From positions 27,359,487-27,423,486 of the forward strand of contig NC_084893.1 of assembly GCF_958979055.1 (NCBI RefSeq): 64,000 bases of DNA, read 5' to 3'. Both the position numbers and the translations under genes were made by a program. This document shows positions 45,429 through 57,451 of the stretch, in pieces; position 1 is the stretch's first letter, and each line of letters starts with the position of its first letter. This DNA is from Alnus glutinosa (Eukaryota > Streptophyta > Magnoliopsida > Fagales > Betulaceae). Below the pieces are notes generated by a model. It ran no database searches. It was not told where the DNA came from and saw only the letters and a program-made list of their open reading frames with translations.

Positions 45429-45714
45429 TATTAAATTACCATTTTTCTTAAAAGCTTAAGTTAATAAGAAAAGTAAATTTAATTATTTAATCAAGATTTT
45501 AACATTTTCCCTTACATATGGGCTCAAACTCTCTTTTAATAGATAACGCCCAACACGTAAAATATTTAATTGAAATGAGAGGTAAATGAAAAAAACTGCA
45601 GAGTTCAAACTCAGAATCTTTGCTCTGATACCATGTTAAATTACCACTTTTCCTAAAAGTTTAAGCTGATAGTATAAGATAAATTAATTTAATCATATAA
45701 TCAATACTTTAACA
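45429..45714 (-). mobile_element. TRIM upstream of GDSL gene 3
   Basis: 286 bp with LTRs at both ends (TATTAAATTACC... and TGTTAAATTACC...CTTTAACA), the inverted primer-binding site GCTCTGATACCA near 45629 and internal CCCAACACGTAAAATATTTAATTG shared with the other copies. Flanks are CTCTC and CTCTT, a duplication with one change. Confidence 0.75.
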
Positions 45715-46685
45715 CTCTTTCCACAAAACTGATCTATACTTTCTCCTTTTGCCAAAATTAGGGTTTGCATACTTTCTCATTTCTAATGTTGAATCCAAGT
45801 GTTAACTGAGTACTAATGAATAAGTTCCACATCAATTAATAAGACTTCAATTATAAAAGTTTAAATACATGTAGTACTTTTCATATATATTCCAAAATTA
45901 GAGCATAATGTGCTTGTTTAGGCCGTGTTAATTATCTCGATCGTTATTGCTTTCTTAATTGACATTTTCCAATAACGTTCGGTAGAATTCAACTACTAAA
46001 ACAAGTGGGATATAGTATTTATTTTATGGTCAACAACTCAACAGGGACAAAAAGGTCGTTCCTACAGGAAGTAATATTTAACACAAATTAAGGAAATTAA
46101 AGTGAGGAAAAAATGATTAAGAGTTTGAATTGGCCTGGTCGAGACGAGCTAACGTAGGTGGGACGGTGCACTAACAAAAAGCTAGCTCTGCTGACTCGAC
46201 TCCAAAAATGTAATAATTTTAGGCAGTCGAGAGTCGTAATTAATAATTATGGTTTATACGTGAGGATCGGAATTCGCTGAAACTCCTACTCAAATTTCTT
46301 GAATTCCTCGTGCTAATTTCGTGGAATTTGTTCCGGATGCCCCGGGTAGATAGACCCGTCTAAAGCTGCCCGGACCCCCGAAACACTCCAGCCCTAACCC
46401 TCCTCCTGGGGCATCAGATCCTCTCGGACCTCTCCCATTGCTTTCAACTGGAAAGGTCTGGCGGGTCCCCTCCGCATCATTTTCTGTGCAAATGTGAAGT
46501 AGCAATTGAATTGCAGGCCAGGAATCCTCTTTAATTTCTACGGTTCTTTCCTTGATTGGAATTTGGACCCAATAACATCGATTCTGGAAATACATGCAGC
46601 CATATATACGTACGGGTATAAGTTATAAAGCTTCTCAACTTCTGTTTTATTACGTAATGGAAACTTCAATTATTTTAGCATTAAT
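45715..46685. other. Spacer with a G/C-rich island
   Basis: The segment at about 46290-46600 is richer in G and C than its surroundings and open on the minus strand for 101 codons, but the frame (VESNGRGPRGSDAPGGG) resembles no protein I know. It may be a repeat remnant. Confidence 0.3.
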
Positions 46686-47150
46686 CGTTAAAAATTGGTT
46701 AAATAATTATATTTACTTTATTTTATTAGTTTAAATTTTTGAGATAATTGGTGATAATTTAACATGGTATCAAAGTCAAAATCTTGAGTTTGAACCATGT
46801 ATCGATCATTCATTTATCTCTCATTTGAGTCAAATATTTCACGTGTTAATCCTCACTTATTAAAAAGAAATTTGAATCCACACGTAAAAGAGATTAAACT
46901 TACCTCTTTTTATTAGCTTAAGCTTGTAGGATTAATGATGAATTAATATGTGGTATCAAAGCCGGCGGATATATGAGATCGAATCATGACTACACAATTC
47001 ACCCTATTTCAATTAAATGTTATACGTGTTGGGCTTCATCAATTAAAATGAAGTTTAAACTCACACGTAAGGAAAAATGTTAAAATATTAATTAGATGAT
47101 TAAATTTATTTACCTCCTCCTATTAACTTGTATTTTTTGGACAAATATAA
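46686..47150 (+). mobile_element. Tandem TRIM array (LTR-internal-LTR-internal-LTR), degraded
   Basis: In plus orientation two primer-binding sites appear (TGGTATCAAAG at about 46768 and 46955). Each follows an LTR-like stretch ending TTTAACA or a decayed form, and each is followed by an internal part with TATTTCA/ATTAAATGTT and ACGTGTT. A third LTR lies at about 47087-47150. Plant TRIMs are known to form such shared-LTR arrays. Confidence 0.65.
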
Positions 47151-47620
47151 TTTAACAAGTATATATAGAAAACCACCTTCTGGGTGGGTGGGATACATAG
47201 ATCATGCATGCTTCATGAGACATGAGGCCAATAATCGGATCAAACCATAATAATAATAATTAAAAAAAAAAAAAAAAAAAAAAGCCAACAAACAAAAGCA
47301 TGAGACACTTTTCAGTGGATGCCTCGATCAGATAGTGTCCAAGTGGGGTAATCTTTGGCCGATCAGATCAGATGGGGATGCCACACGATGTGAGGTTAAT
47401 TTAATTGCGTCCGGGGAAGTCCCATGCATGGGCCATTAGCGAAGTGGGAATGGGTGTGTTGTCACAGAACCAAAACCTAAGAAAGTTAAAATAAAGTTCT
47501 TTGTGAAAATGCCTTAAAGAATGGGTTGGACTAGAATATTCCAATAGAGTCCACGACAGTTGTCTTTGATTGTCTTCTTTTCACACACAAACATGTACAT
47601 ATCATCAAATTTATGCCCTC
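47151..47620. other. Upstream region of GDSL gene 3
   Basis: No gene is seen. A poly-A run lies at 47263-47283. The stretch next to 47621 is the presumed promoter. Confidence 0.45.
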
Positions 47621-47627
47621 TATAAAA
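47621..47627 (+). promoter_or_regulatory. TATA box of GDSL gene 3
   Basis: TATAAAA in CTCTATAAAACCCAA, 113-119 bases before the ATG at 47740. It is nearly the same local sequence as at gene 1. A GA tract (47691-47706) lies in the leader. Confidence 0.6.
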
Positions 47628-47739
47628 CCCAACCCCGCCCTTCGTTGCCTGCATGCCCCACATCCGATCCTATATACCCACCAAATTTTGAGAGAGAGAG
47701 AGAGAGTTGGCCGGCGCCTACTTTGCTTGCACCCCTGCA

Positions 47740-50700
47740 ATGGCTTCCAATGTTTTGGCCGCGAGTTTCCTCCTCATCTTTCTCTCTTTCTTTATCTCGG
47801 GCTTCAACTTGTTGGAGGCTCAGATGGTTCCGGCCGTGTTTGTATTTGGAGACTCTCTTGTGGACGTGGGCAACAACAACTACTTGAAGATTTCGCTTGC
47901 CAAAGCAGATTTTCCCCACAACGGCGTCGACTTCCCCACCAAAAAACCAACAGGGAGGTTTACCAACGGCAAGAACGCTGCGGACTTCGTTGGTACGTAC
48001 CTACGTTAATCCAAACAAAATGAAAAACACCATAGTTATGGTCCTTAAAACTTTAATTTCTTAGTTAATCACAGTATGATTCATTTGGGTAATTGAAATT
48101 CCAAAAGCAAAAGGTGCACCAATTTGGCCGTTAGTTATAGATTTGCTTTACTCAGAGTACTGACAGTACAGTAAAAGAGTCGTGTAAAGCAAAAGTTGAC
48201 CAGATTCTTAAAGAACCTTTTGGTGCTGATCATGATGTTTACATCTTTCCAAGACCCTTTTCGTGTCTGTGATTAACTCTTTTTAACCTACTTTTTCACG
48301 TTATAAAGTTAAATCTTAAGTTCATGATGTTTACATCTTTCCAAGACCCTTTTCGTGTCTGTGATTAACTCTTTTTAACCTACTTTTTCACGTTATAAAG
48401 TTAAATCTTAAGTTAACACGGGGAGAATGGACAGCTAGCTCCTGGGAACCAGAAGAGATGTCGTTGCATAAAAATTAATTATGAGCAAGCTTTGTATAAG
48501 AACAAATTAAGTTTTTCTTAAGATCTCTAATTTAATTATTTAGTTATTAAATTGATAATTTTTATTTCGTTTGCATAATTATTGGGCAGCTGAGAAAGTT
48601 GGGCTGCCAACTTCACCACCATATCTATCCCTGCTGTCCAAGTCCAACAAGAGTAACGCATCGTTTCTGACTGGTGTTAGCTTCGCATCCGGAGGTGCAG
48701 GAATCTTTGATGGCACGGACGAACGTTATGTAAGTGAAAGTATTTTATTATTATTATTATCCGTTGTTCTCATAATTGGCTTTTAAAAAAAAAAAAAATT
48801 GTTTTAATTGGCATGTGTTCAAAATGTATGTATGCTATTCTAGCATACTTTATTAAATAAATGCATATAAAAATTAAAAAAAATCCATGTATTTATTTTG
48901 AACATACGGCAATTTAATCCAATTTATGAAACTGCATTTATCCTTTGAGTATGTAAAAAACATATATTATTTAATAATTATATTAAAAAATTATATACTT
49001 CTCACATGCTAATTAAAAACTATATACTTCTCACGTGTTAATTAAAAAATAATATATATTTTTTACTGGACAGTTTTACATATTGGGTAATTTAGATTTT
49101 AGAGCAAATTTATATCCTCAATTTAATAAATTGAATCTGGAAAAAAAAAAAAAAAAAAAAAAATCTCAAATTCAGTGAGTAGAGATTCAGAACTGTCTTT
49201 TATAGCAATTGGGCTTTTACAAAGTGGCCCGTTTACACAAAGCAATTAACCAACTTAGCCCAAGGTAAAAACAAAGGAGAAGGATAATTAGTTAATTACC
49301 CCGAAGCTAAACGAGTTGTTTTTATGTGTCTATTTACTTTTTCCAGCGTCAATCTCTAACTTTGACGAAACAAGTAGACTATTTTTCAACGGTGTGCGAA
49401 GACTTGAAGCAACAACTTGGATCCTCTGGTGCACAAAACCTTTTATCCAAATCTCTTTTCGCCATTGTGATTGGAAGCAACGATATCTTCGGATACTTCG
49501 GCTCTTCTGATCTCCGCAGTAAGAGTACCCCGCAGCAGTACGTGGACTCGATGGCTCTTGCACTAAAACAACAATTAAAGGTAATTATAATGAAGGGTTT
49601 TACTTTTGTTTTCTTTTTAATTAGAGTATTTATTAAATTATTAAATCTATTCTTTTCTAACTGCTATTTTTTTTGTTTTAGATAACTAATAATTAAACTA
49701 CAATCAAAATAGAGATTTTGAATTCAAATCCTCCCATCTCAAATAAATATTCCACCTTTTAATCCTTTTCATTTCAAGCTGAACAATCATTCAACCGGCA
49801 TGAGGCTCCTTAAATATATAGAAGAATCCGAGATAACTAAACTCTTGGCTTAGAGTCTGTTTGAGATTGTGTTAAGAAGCTTAGAAAGTACTTTTAGTAC
49901 ATAAAAAGTTGTGCAAAACAAAAATGAGCATGTTTAGCACATCTCTTTTTCACTATAAAAGCTCTATTTCCCAACACAATTTCAAACATGCTCTAAGAGT
50001 AATCATCTTGTAGATGTGGCACCACCAGCCAAACAACTCTTGAATATTTTTTTAACAATCTGGGTTGTTCCAAGAGCTGATATTTATTGAAGTAATTTCT
50101 ACAATGAATTTCGGTTTTAAATGATTGGGTGACCAATTTGATTTTGAATTTTTGACAGCGTATACACAGTTGCGGTGCACGTAAATTTGTGGTGGCGGGG
50201 GTCGGGGCAATCGGGTGCTGCCCGTCAGAGAGGTATAAGAACAAGACGGAAGAATGCAATGAAGAAACAAACCACTGGTCTGTTAAATACAATGCTGCCC
50301 TTGCGTCGATGTTGCGGGAATTGAAATCAGAGCTCAAGAACATTCACTACTCTTACTTTGATACCTACGCTGTCTTGCTAAACTTCATCCAGAAACCGAC
50401 AGCTTATGGTACACTACTTTTTGTCTTTTTCTTCTGAGAAATTTAAGAAGCAAAAGGATTTAGTCTCACTAATAGGAAGCCTAATCAACCTGCAAAATTA
50501 TTTCCTTTTCTCAGATTTTTGGTCCCAAAATATTTATGTTTGGTTAATTCTTATTAGTAGCATATTTGACAACTTTTACCTTCTAAGAAAATGCACATAA
50601 AAAAACTCACCCGAACAAAGATCAAATTTTCATAGAGAAATGATATTTAGATTTATGGGACCCATATTAAGTCCCATAAATTCAATAGTAAAATTGAAAT

Positions 50701-51294
50701 TTGGTTGTATGAAAATGTAAGTGTATCGTTTCTTTTTTGCATATTGTAAATCAAGCTATCTTTAGAACCCACAAGTTTCGGAAAATTACATTACCAGTAC
50801 TTAACTACCACACTATTTACAATGTCTTCCAAATGTTTCTATCATTGTGAGCGTAGAATGAAGACATTACAACCCGAATAGTAAATTGGTGAATATTTCA
50901 AAAATTAAAATAGTGGGAGACATTACAAATAGAGTGGTAGTTAGAGGGGTAAATGTAGTTTCCCCCAAAAGTTTTCTTTCCATATTCATAATTTCTTTTC
51001 CTTATTCCTTTTGCTGTCAAGACCTAGTATAATTAAGAATGGTTATTAACCTCGTTTATATTTTTCAATTCAGGATTTACAGAGGTTAAAGCTGCATGTT
51101 GTGGGCTAGGGAACCTTAAGGCCAAGGTTCCTTGCCTGCCAATTGCGACCTATTGCTCCAACAGAAGAGATCACGTCTTCTGGGACCTATACCATCCTAC
51201 AGAGGCTGCTAATCGCATTATTGCTGATAACATTTTTGATGGCCCTTCACACTACACATTTCCGTTGAATGTGAGACAACTAATTGCAGTTTAG
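47740..51294 (+). CDS. GDSL esterase/lipase, gene 3 of the tandem trio
   Basis: Five exons: 47740-47992, 48590-48729, 49347-49580, 50159-50408, 51074-51294; GT-AG introns, 365 residues. Signal peptide of about 27 residues (FLLIFLSFFISGF). Block I FGDSLVDVGNN has Ser39, block II FASGGAGIFD, block III GSND, block V DLYHP with Asp330 and His333: a complete SGNH set. The protein is closest by eye to gene 1 in exon 4 (CNEETNHW, SYFDTYAVLLNFIQKP) and keeps the same exon lengths. Intron 1 contains a perfect 92 bp tandem duplication. The gene is convergent with MSH5, with 381 bases between their stop codons. Confidence 0.93.
48231..48414. repeat. Perfect 92 bp tandem duplication in GDSL gene 3 intron 1
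   Basis: 48231-48322 and 48323-48414 are identical base for base (starting CATGATGTTTACATC, ending AAATCTTAAGTT). No decay means a recent duplication, or an assembly artefact. Confidence 0.95.
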
Positions 51295-51675
51295 ACTCAA
51301 CATTACAAAAATGCCAACAAAATCATCAAAAAGCAATTACAAAATTCGTCACCGAGATGTCGTTATGCACAGCTCTCTCTTCCTCTTATCTATTTTCACT
51401 AATCTAAATCATTTGCAATATCTGTCACAGCCAGAAAAGAAAAACCACAATGATGATCTATTTCAGCCATAGCATAGTGATGTTTACCATTGACAGCTGA
51501 GACCGGATGTTTGTCCAGATGTCTAGATTTGGTATGTGATATGTAACCTTAACCCGAAAATTTCCTGAAGAAAATCAAACCAAGAGAACATATATGTAGA
51601 ACATGATAACACGGATTGTTGTTGTTCTTGTTGAGAATATAATAGTAGAAAATGATACCTTCAATGTCTCCAAGA
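51295..51675. other. Convergent 3' regions of GDSL gene 3 and MSH5
   Basis: No gene is seen. It must hold both poly-A sites. A GDSL-like tail does not extend beyond the stop at 51292-51294. Confidence 0.5.
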
Positions 51676-54600
51676 CTAAGATGGAAATATATCCTGAAAG
51701 AAAAGGTTGAGGTCTCCATTGGAAACATCAAAGGCCAACATCTTATCCACTGCATCCTGCATTTAGCTCCAAAATAAGAAAAAAGAATCGTATATATAAG
51801 AACCGGAACACAGGAAATCCCATGTGTCATATCTGAGATTTATCCCCTGAATTAACACCTTGTATTGCTGATCTCGAGATGATATATTCTCATTGCACAA
51901 TCGCTCAACACGTTCATTATTTCCGATAGCATCCAATACAAATGCTGCTCTCTTTATGACTTCTTCAGGGACACCTACATAATCAATGCAATCAATTTCG
52001 TCAGAAAATTGAAACCCATCAGAGAAGCAGCCCCTAGAAGACCTCTTTGTTTTATTGCTTCCACCTGGGGCCCTCTTTTCAGAGTGAAGGGGTTATGTTT
52101 ATAAACACTAATCAATCTTATCTCGATGAGGTTGTTAATACTATATTCATGTCCAAAAGCAAGATTTTAGTTCTAATTTCATCTCACAGATCTTAGAAAT
52201 TCCAGAAAAGTTTCATTTGCATACATCTAAAAAGTAAAAACACTCGTGTCTCTAATCACCTACAAGGCTACAAGAAGTACTCCAGAGTTTGTTGAGAGCC
52301 TCCAACCCCCAACGCTCGCCCCAAACAAAAAGGAAAAAAAAAAGAAAAAAACACGCGAAAGAAAATGGGTCCATATGGCTAGATTTTGAAACCATGTTTT
52401 GCATTTACCCATGCAATAACAAACAGAAGAATGCAAAAACCAGAAGAAAGCAAAGAATTTTCCCTTTTTGTTTCGAGACCCCTGAATATAAGTTAACTTC
52501 CAGAAATGTCTCAGATGTACCAGCAAGTAGCGCACAATGCAGCCCTGTGGGATGTAAACTGGCATGAATGATCTCCCGTAATAATTTTCAATATGAATCC
52601 CCAACTTAGAGAAGCAATTATGCACTCACCATAGCTAAGAAGTGCATGTCCAGGAACAAGTCTGCAAGCAATAAAAAATTTAAGATTACAGAAATAAAGC
52701 ACTTTAAGTGCAATACCCAAATATGCATTGTAGAAGGAGGGCGGAATCACAACGATTGCATACATTATGATTCCAAAATCCAGATTGGAGACTAAATCTC
52801 AAGATTCAAATCATTTGACTGATGAACCATAATGATCCATCTGCCTTAAAACGAAACAACTAGATCATGTTATCCACAACTGCACATACTACACTTGAGT
52901 AAATGGTAACATACAGATGCATGCTTAGCAGTCAGAGAACACAATAGAACATTTTTTTGGGATAACTAAATTTAACAATTTCTCTTGCTGCATCCGTTGT
53001 GATGCCAATTATTTCCAGCAAAAATATTCCAAAGAAAAAGTAATGGTTTCTAGAAGTATTTACTGGCAAAGAAAATTGAAGAGACATAATATGTTTTCCC
53101 AACATCATGAGCAAGAGCAATTGCTCGCCAGAAGAAATGGAGGCTCAAATAAATGACTTTGGTAACAAATGAAGAAACTCCATCACCTCAACTCTATGAT
53201 GAAAACTACCATATAATGGTCATGGGACACTCTTTATAGCATTTGCAATGTAGAGAACAATAAAAACATACCGATATAAAAATACAATGTCGTCAATATT
53301 AGTAGAACTGTTGTCAGGCTCCAACACACTCATGGTGTAAAATTTGATCATCTCAGACTGAAATTTGCAAAAAAAAAAAATGCATGTATCAACACTTCAT
53401 GATGTCTGGTGTCCACACCATGGAAGTATAAATATCTGAGGTAATGAATCTACAAAATCATAACCTCCAGTAGGCAACTCTTATCAAATAATTCCGTGAA
53501 ATGAGTGCACACCAGAACCTGCAAGATAATATAGCATAGTTGAATTGAAGCAGATACAGTGCATGTTCAATTTTTGCAAGAAATTTTTCCTATTTTAATC
53601 GCTCTTGCATGGTAATTTGATTCCATTGCTTGGGAAAATAAGAATGCACAACAAAAAATATCTAAGCGAGTACCAGAAACACTACTGGAAATGGTTCACT
53701 CGTTTAAAAAAATGGTCTAGACAGTAATTCTTTTTAGCAAAAGGATCTTACTAATTTTGAGGATAGTACAAAAAAGAAAAGAACCAATTACTATTAGCAT
53801 GCTATTTGTATGGCAGGAAGAGAAGAACCTCCAACCTTCGGGGGGTCATCACAAGTGACAAAGTGATTTGTGGTTCCACCTAGCAGACCAATGCCATCTG
53901 AAATAATATATGCAGAGCATGATATCTGCAATGATCCAGTTGCTATAAGCATAGCATGTCCAAGGTATAAAAGTTTCTCTCTTGCAGAGACTAACCTTCT
54001 GTAAGAGTACCTTTACCAAATTCATCCAATAGACACAAAGACCGTGAAGTTGCTTGCCTGAAAAAAATTTTAACATCAATAATATAGAAAGGAATCAGAA
54101 CAAAAGGCATTGTTCTTTTATGAAATAGTACTCCTAAAATTGAAGATCCCCCATCTTTTTGACCATTTAGGAAATCTTATAACTTGGGCAGTTTGAATTA
54201 CATCCTCATTTTATGGAACATGTAGACCTAGCAGCCAAAAGATGGTTTAGGACACAATTCGAAAGAGTACAAAAACCAAGCAACATGAGATGCAAATGTT
54301 GTAAACCACAACCATTTGTTTATTACTTTGAAGCTATCCTAGCCACACTCATTCTGGTATACCTTAGCATCATCCCTACTTGATGTAGATCAATCATAAA
54401 TGTTGATTGTTCAGCAGTCATCAGTTTGCTTCCCGTTGCGCAGAATATCCTGTTAGCATGGGGTCGTGGTTGGTACAATCAAAGGCACATTATTGTATAA
54501 CTGATGTTCCAAGAAAGATGTTGGAGATATTGAGGTCACACCTATCAGTCAAACCCACAGTTGCAGCATCTGCCGGAACAAAACTTCCAATGTGGGAAAG

Positions 54601-57408
54601 AAAAACAATTAAAGCTACCTGGAAAATGAATTGTCGCTATGCTTTAATTCATGATAAATTGTACAGTAGAGATACAACGTTAACATCCAATGCCCCACCT
54701 ATGTGACAAAGAAACATCTATATATCAACAAGGTCACCTCAAAATAAATCAAAGTTCAATGCAGTTGTGAACACCCAATATGGCTTATGATGCATAATAT
54801 GCAGGTGTTTCAGACACATGATAAGGATACTAGTAATGGAATGTTATTACATAGATGGCACTAGCTTACCTAGGCTTAGCTATTAAAGGATTATAACATG
54901 TTAAACAGCCGCAACATTAAAGTACTCTAGTGAGGGATATTTTAAGAATTATGTATTGTACACCAAAACAAAAGTGCATGTGCAAGCTGTAGATATCATC
55001 GTCAAACTGTACAAATTTTACTCTAAAATAGCTTTTCCTAAAGCATAATGAAATTTGTACACCAAAATAAATGTGCATGAACTCACACGTAAATATTATC
55101 AATAAGATTGACAAAACTATGCAGATAGAGCAAAATCAAGAGTGGATTCTCTCTCTTCAAAGGAAAAAGTAATGAATGACCTGCTTTATATAGATACTTT
55201 TCCCCGAATAATTAGGACCAGTGATGATATGAATTCTTCCTGAAGGAACACAATGTTGAAAAATTAACAAGAATAACCAGTATGTTCAGATGGGATGAGG
55301 CTTCATTGAACATATTTAATCTGAGATTCATTTTCTGTGCTATTATTGAGTGTATCTTCCATTTACCATTATCAAGAATCTTTGTATCATTGGGAATAAA
55401 TGTGTCTACTGTCATTTCCTGCAAAAGATGTCTGCAAATGGTATAGACTATTTGTTACAAAGCCACTGGTAGATCTCAATTTTCTTAAGGATCACAATAA
55501 CTGCAGAAAAGCCAGATGGCTCTCACCTTCCATTTTGTATATCAAGCAAGTTTTCTAATGTCAAAGTAGGCCTCACATAATTGTTCTGACGAGCAACAAG
55601 TGCCAATGACAAAAAGCTGAAGTAAAACAGTTAATAATAAGTATAAAAAGAAAGAAAAATAAAAGATAGGGGAATGTCATGAGAAATACAGGAGAACTTG
55701 TTGTTCATTTGATTCTCACCAATCAAGTTCAGCTGTAAAATTGATAGCCTTAAGCAAATGCGTTGAAAACAGAAGTATATGTGACACTAAATCTCTAGTA
55801 ATCGCCCTCTCCATATCTTCAAGAATGAACTCAGATAAACAAATAATTTATAAAATAGGTCAGATCAGAACATAATCAAGCATTACACTTAAAGCTTATA
55901 AAACACGCGCTCCACTACTATTCTTACAGTCCATAATAATCAAATTATGTACCCTTGCAATATCTTCAACAATGAATTAGAGAAACGAAAAATGTATAGA
56001 AGAGCTCATATATGAAAAAAAATCAATTCATTACACTTAGAACTAGTAACACTGGCTCTGTTGCTATTCTTTACGTCTACTCTAGAGATTAGTAAGTACC
56101 CACATAGTGGAGTAGAGTTCTCAGTTTTTAAAATTACACACTTATTCAAAATATTAAAAACTAGGCATTATCCTATGTGTATGCTAGTAATCAATATAAA
56201 ACACCAAGAAGCTAAGAATATCTTAACAAGAAAGCACAAAACAGAAGAGCATTTTATCTTACATACCTAGGATTTTATGATAGATATCTCCAAGCAGGTC
56301 GTCCAATTCTCGTGTCTTTGGAGTACGATAAAAGAATCGTTTTGTCTCCCCATCCAGGTCAGAGAACTATGTTTGAAAGCCATATTTGCTTTAGTGAAAT
56401 ACATAATAATAACATAAGAGTATTCATTTAAATTAAATGAAGCATCAACTTACTGCAAACTCAAAATCTTGAAGCTGCTCTAGTGTGTTTTCATCAAGTT
56501 TTTCTTCAAAAAAGCACATCAAGTATCCTAACATGAAAACAAAATGCCAGGCAACAAGAAAAACATCATGGAAATGCACCCCTAGTATCATTTGCAATTG
56601 CAGTGTCATATTTCATTATCACAATGGAAATCTTCTGGATCGTTATTGCATTATATAGTATTAATATAGGTACCCTATTTGAAGAAAATCAAGAGACCCT
56701 AGAGGCTGAGACATTCAGCTAGATTCTAGTTCTGCCCCAGCGCATTTAACTCGAGAGTGTATCAATCATCCTTGCAACACCCTCTACAATTTTATAGATG
56801 CACTAACAGGAATTTGACGTTGTAATGCAACGACTATCATGAGTCAAGTCTCATCATTTAACAACTGAGGGATGACTGACAGTATTCAACTTCAAACGAA
56901 GCTACATCATCTACTGACTATCTAATACATGAGGAGGATATGCAAGAAAGAAACCAAAGAAAACTAGTATGAATCTAATGAATATAAAATCAGAGGAAAA
57001 TACACCAAAAATTTGAAGTGCCCTTGAAAAATTCTTACGTAAAGTTGCTTCAAACATGAAGACTAACCTATTTGGTTTATATAAACAATACAAGGATCAA
57101 GCTTGTCTTTACATAGATGACGAAGTTGTGCACGTTCCAATGATGACAACTGCAAGGCAATGGTATGGTCAAAACAAATTTATTTATGGATTTTAATTTT
57201 CTCTTACTCTCATTTGATATACAAATTATTGCATAACAGGCACCTGTTCCAGAAATTCTGGTAATTCCTCATATATTTGCCTCAGCTCATCCAACTAGAT
57301 GACAACAAAATAGTGTGAGTTGTCAAGAACAGGCATAAACAGATGTCAGTGAGTTAAAGATAATTGAAAACTTGAAAAGCATTTGATGTGAAGCATGAAA
57401 GTTAAAAC

Positions 57409-57451
<43 letters not shown>

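Noticed and set aside
46290..46595. 101-codon minus-strand frame in a G/C-rich island
   Set aside because: No recognisable domain and no splice or promoter support; noted only as spacer content.
54407..54706. Plus-strand 99-codon frame
   Set aside because: Antisense to MSH5 exons 24 and 25, which hold conserved MutS residues.
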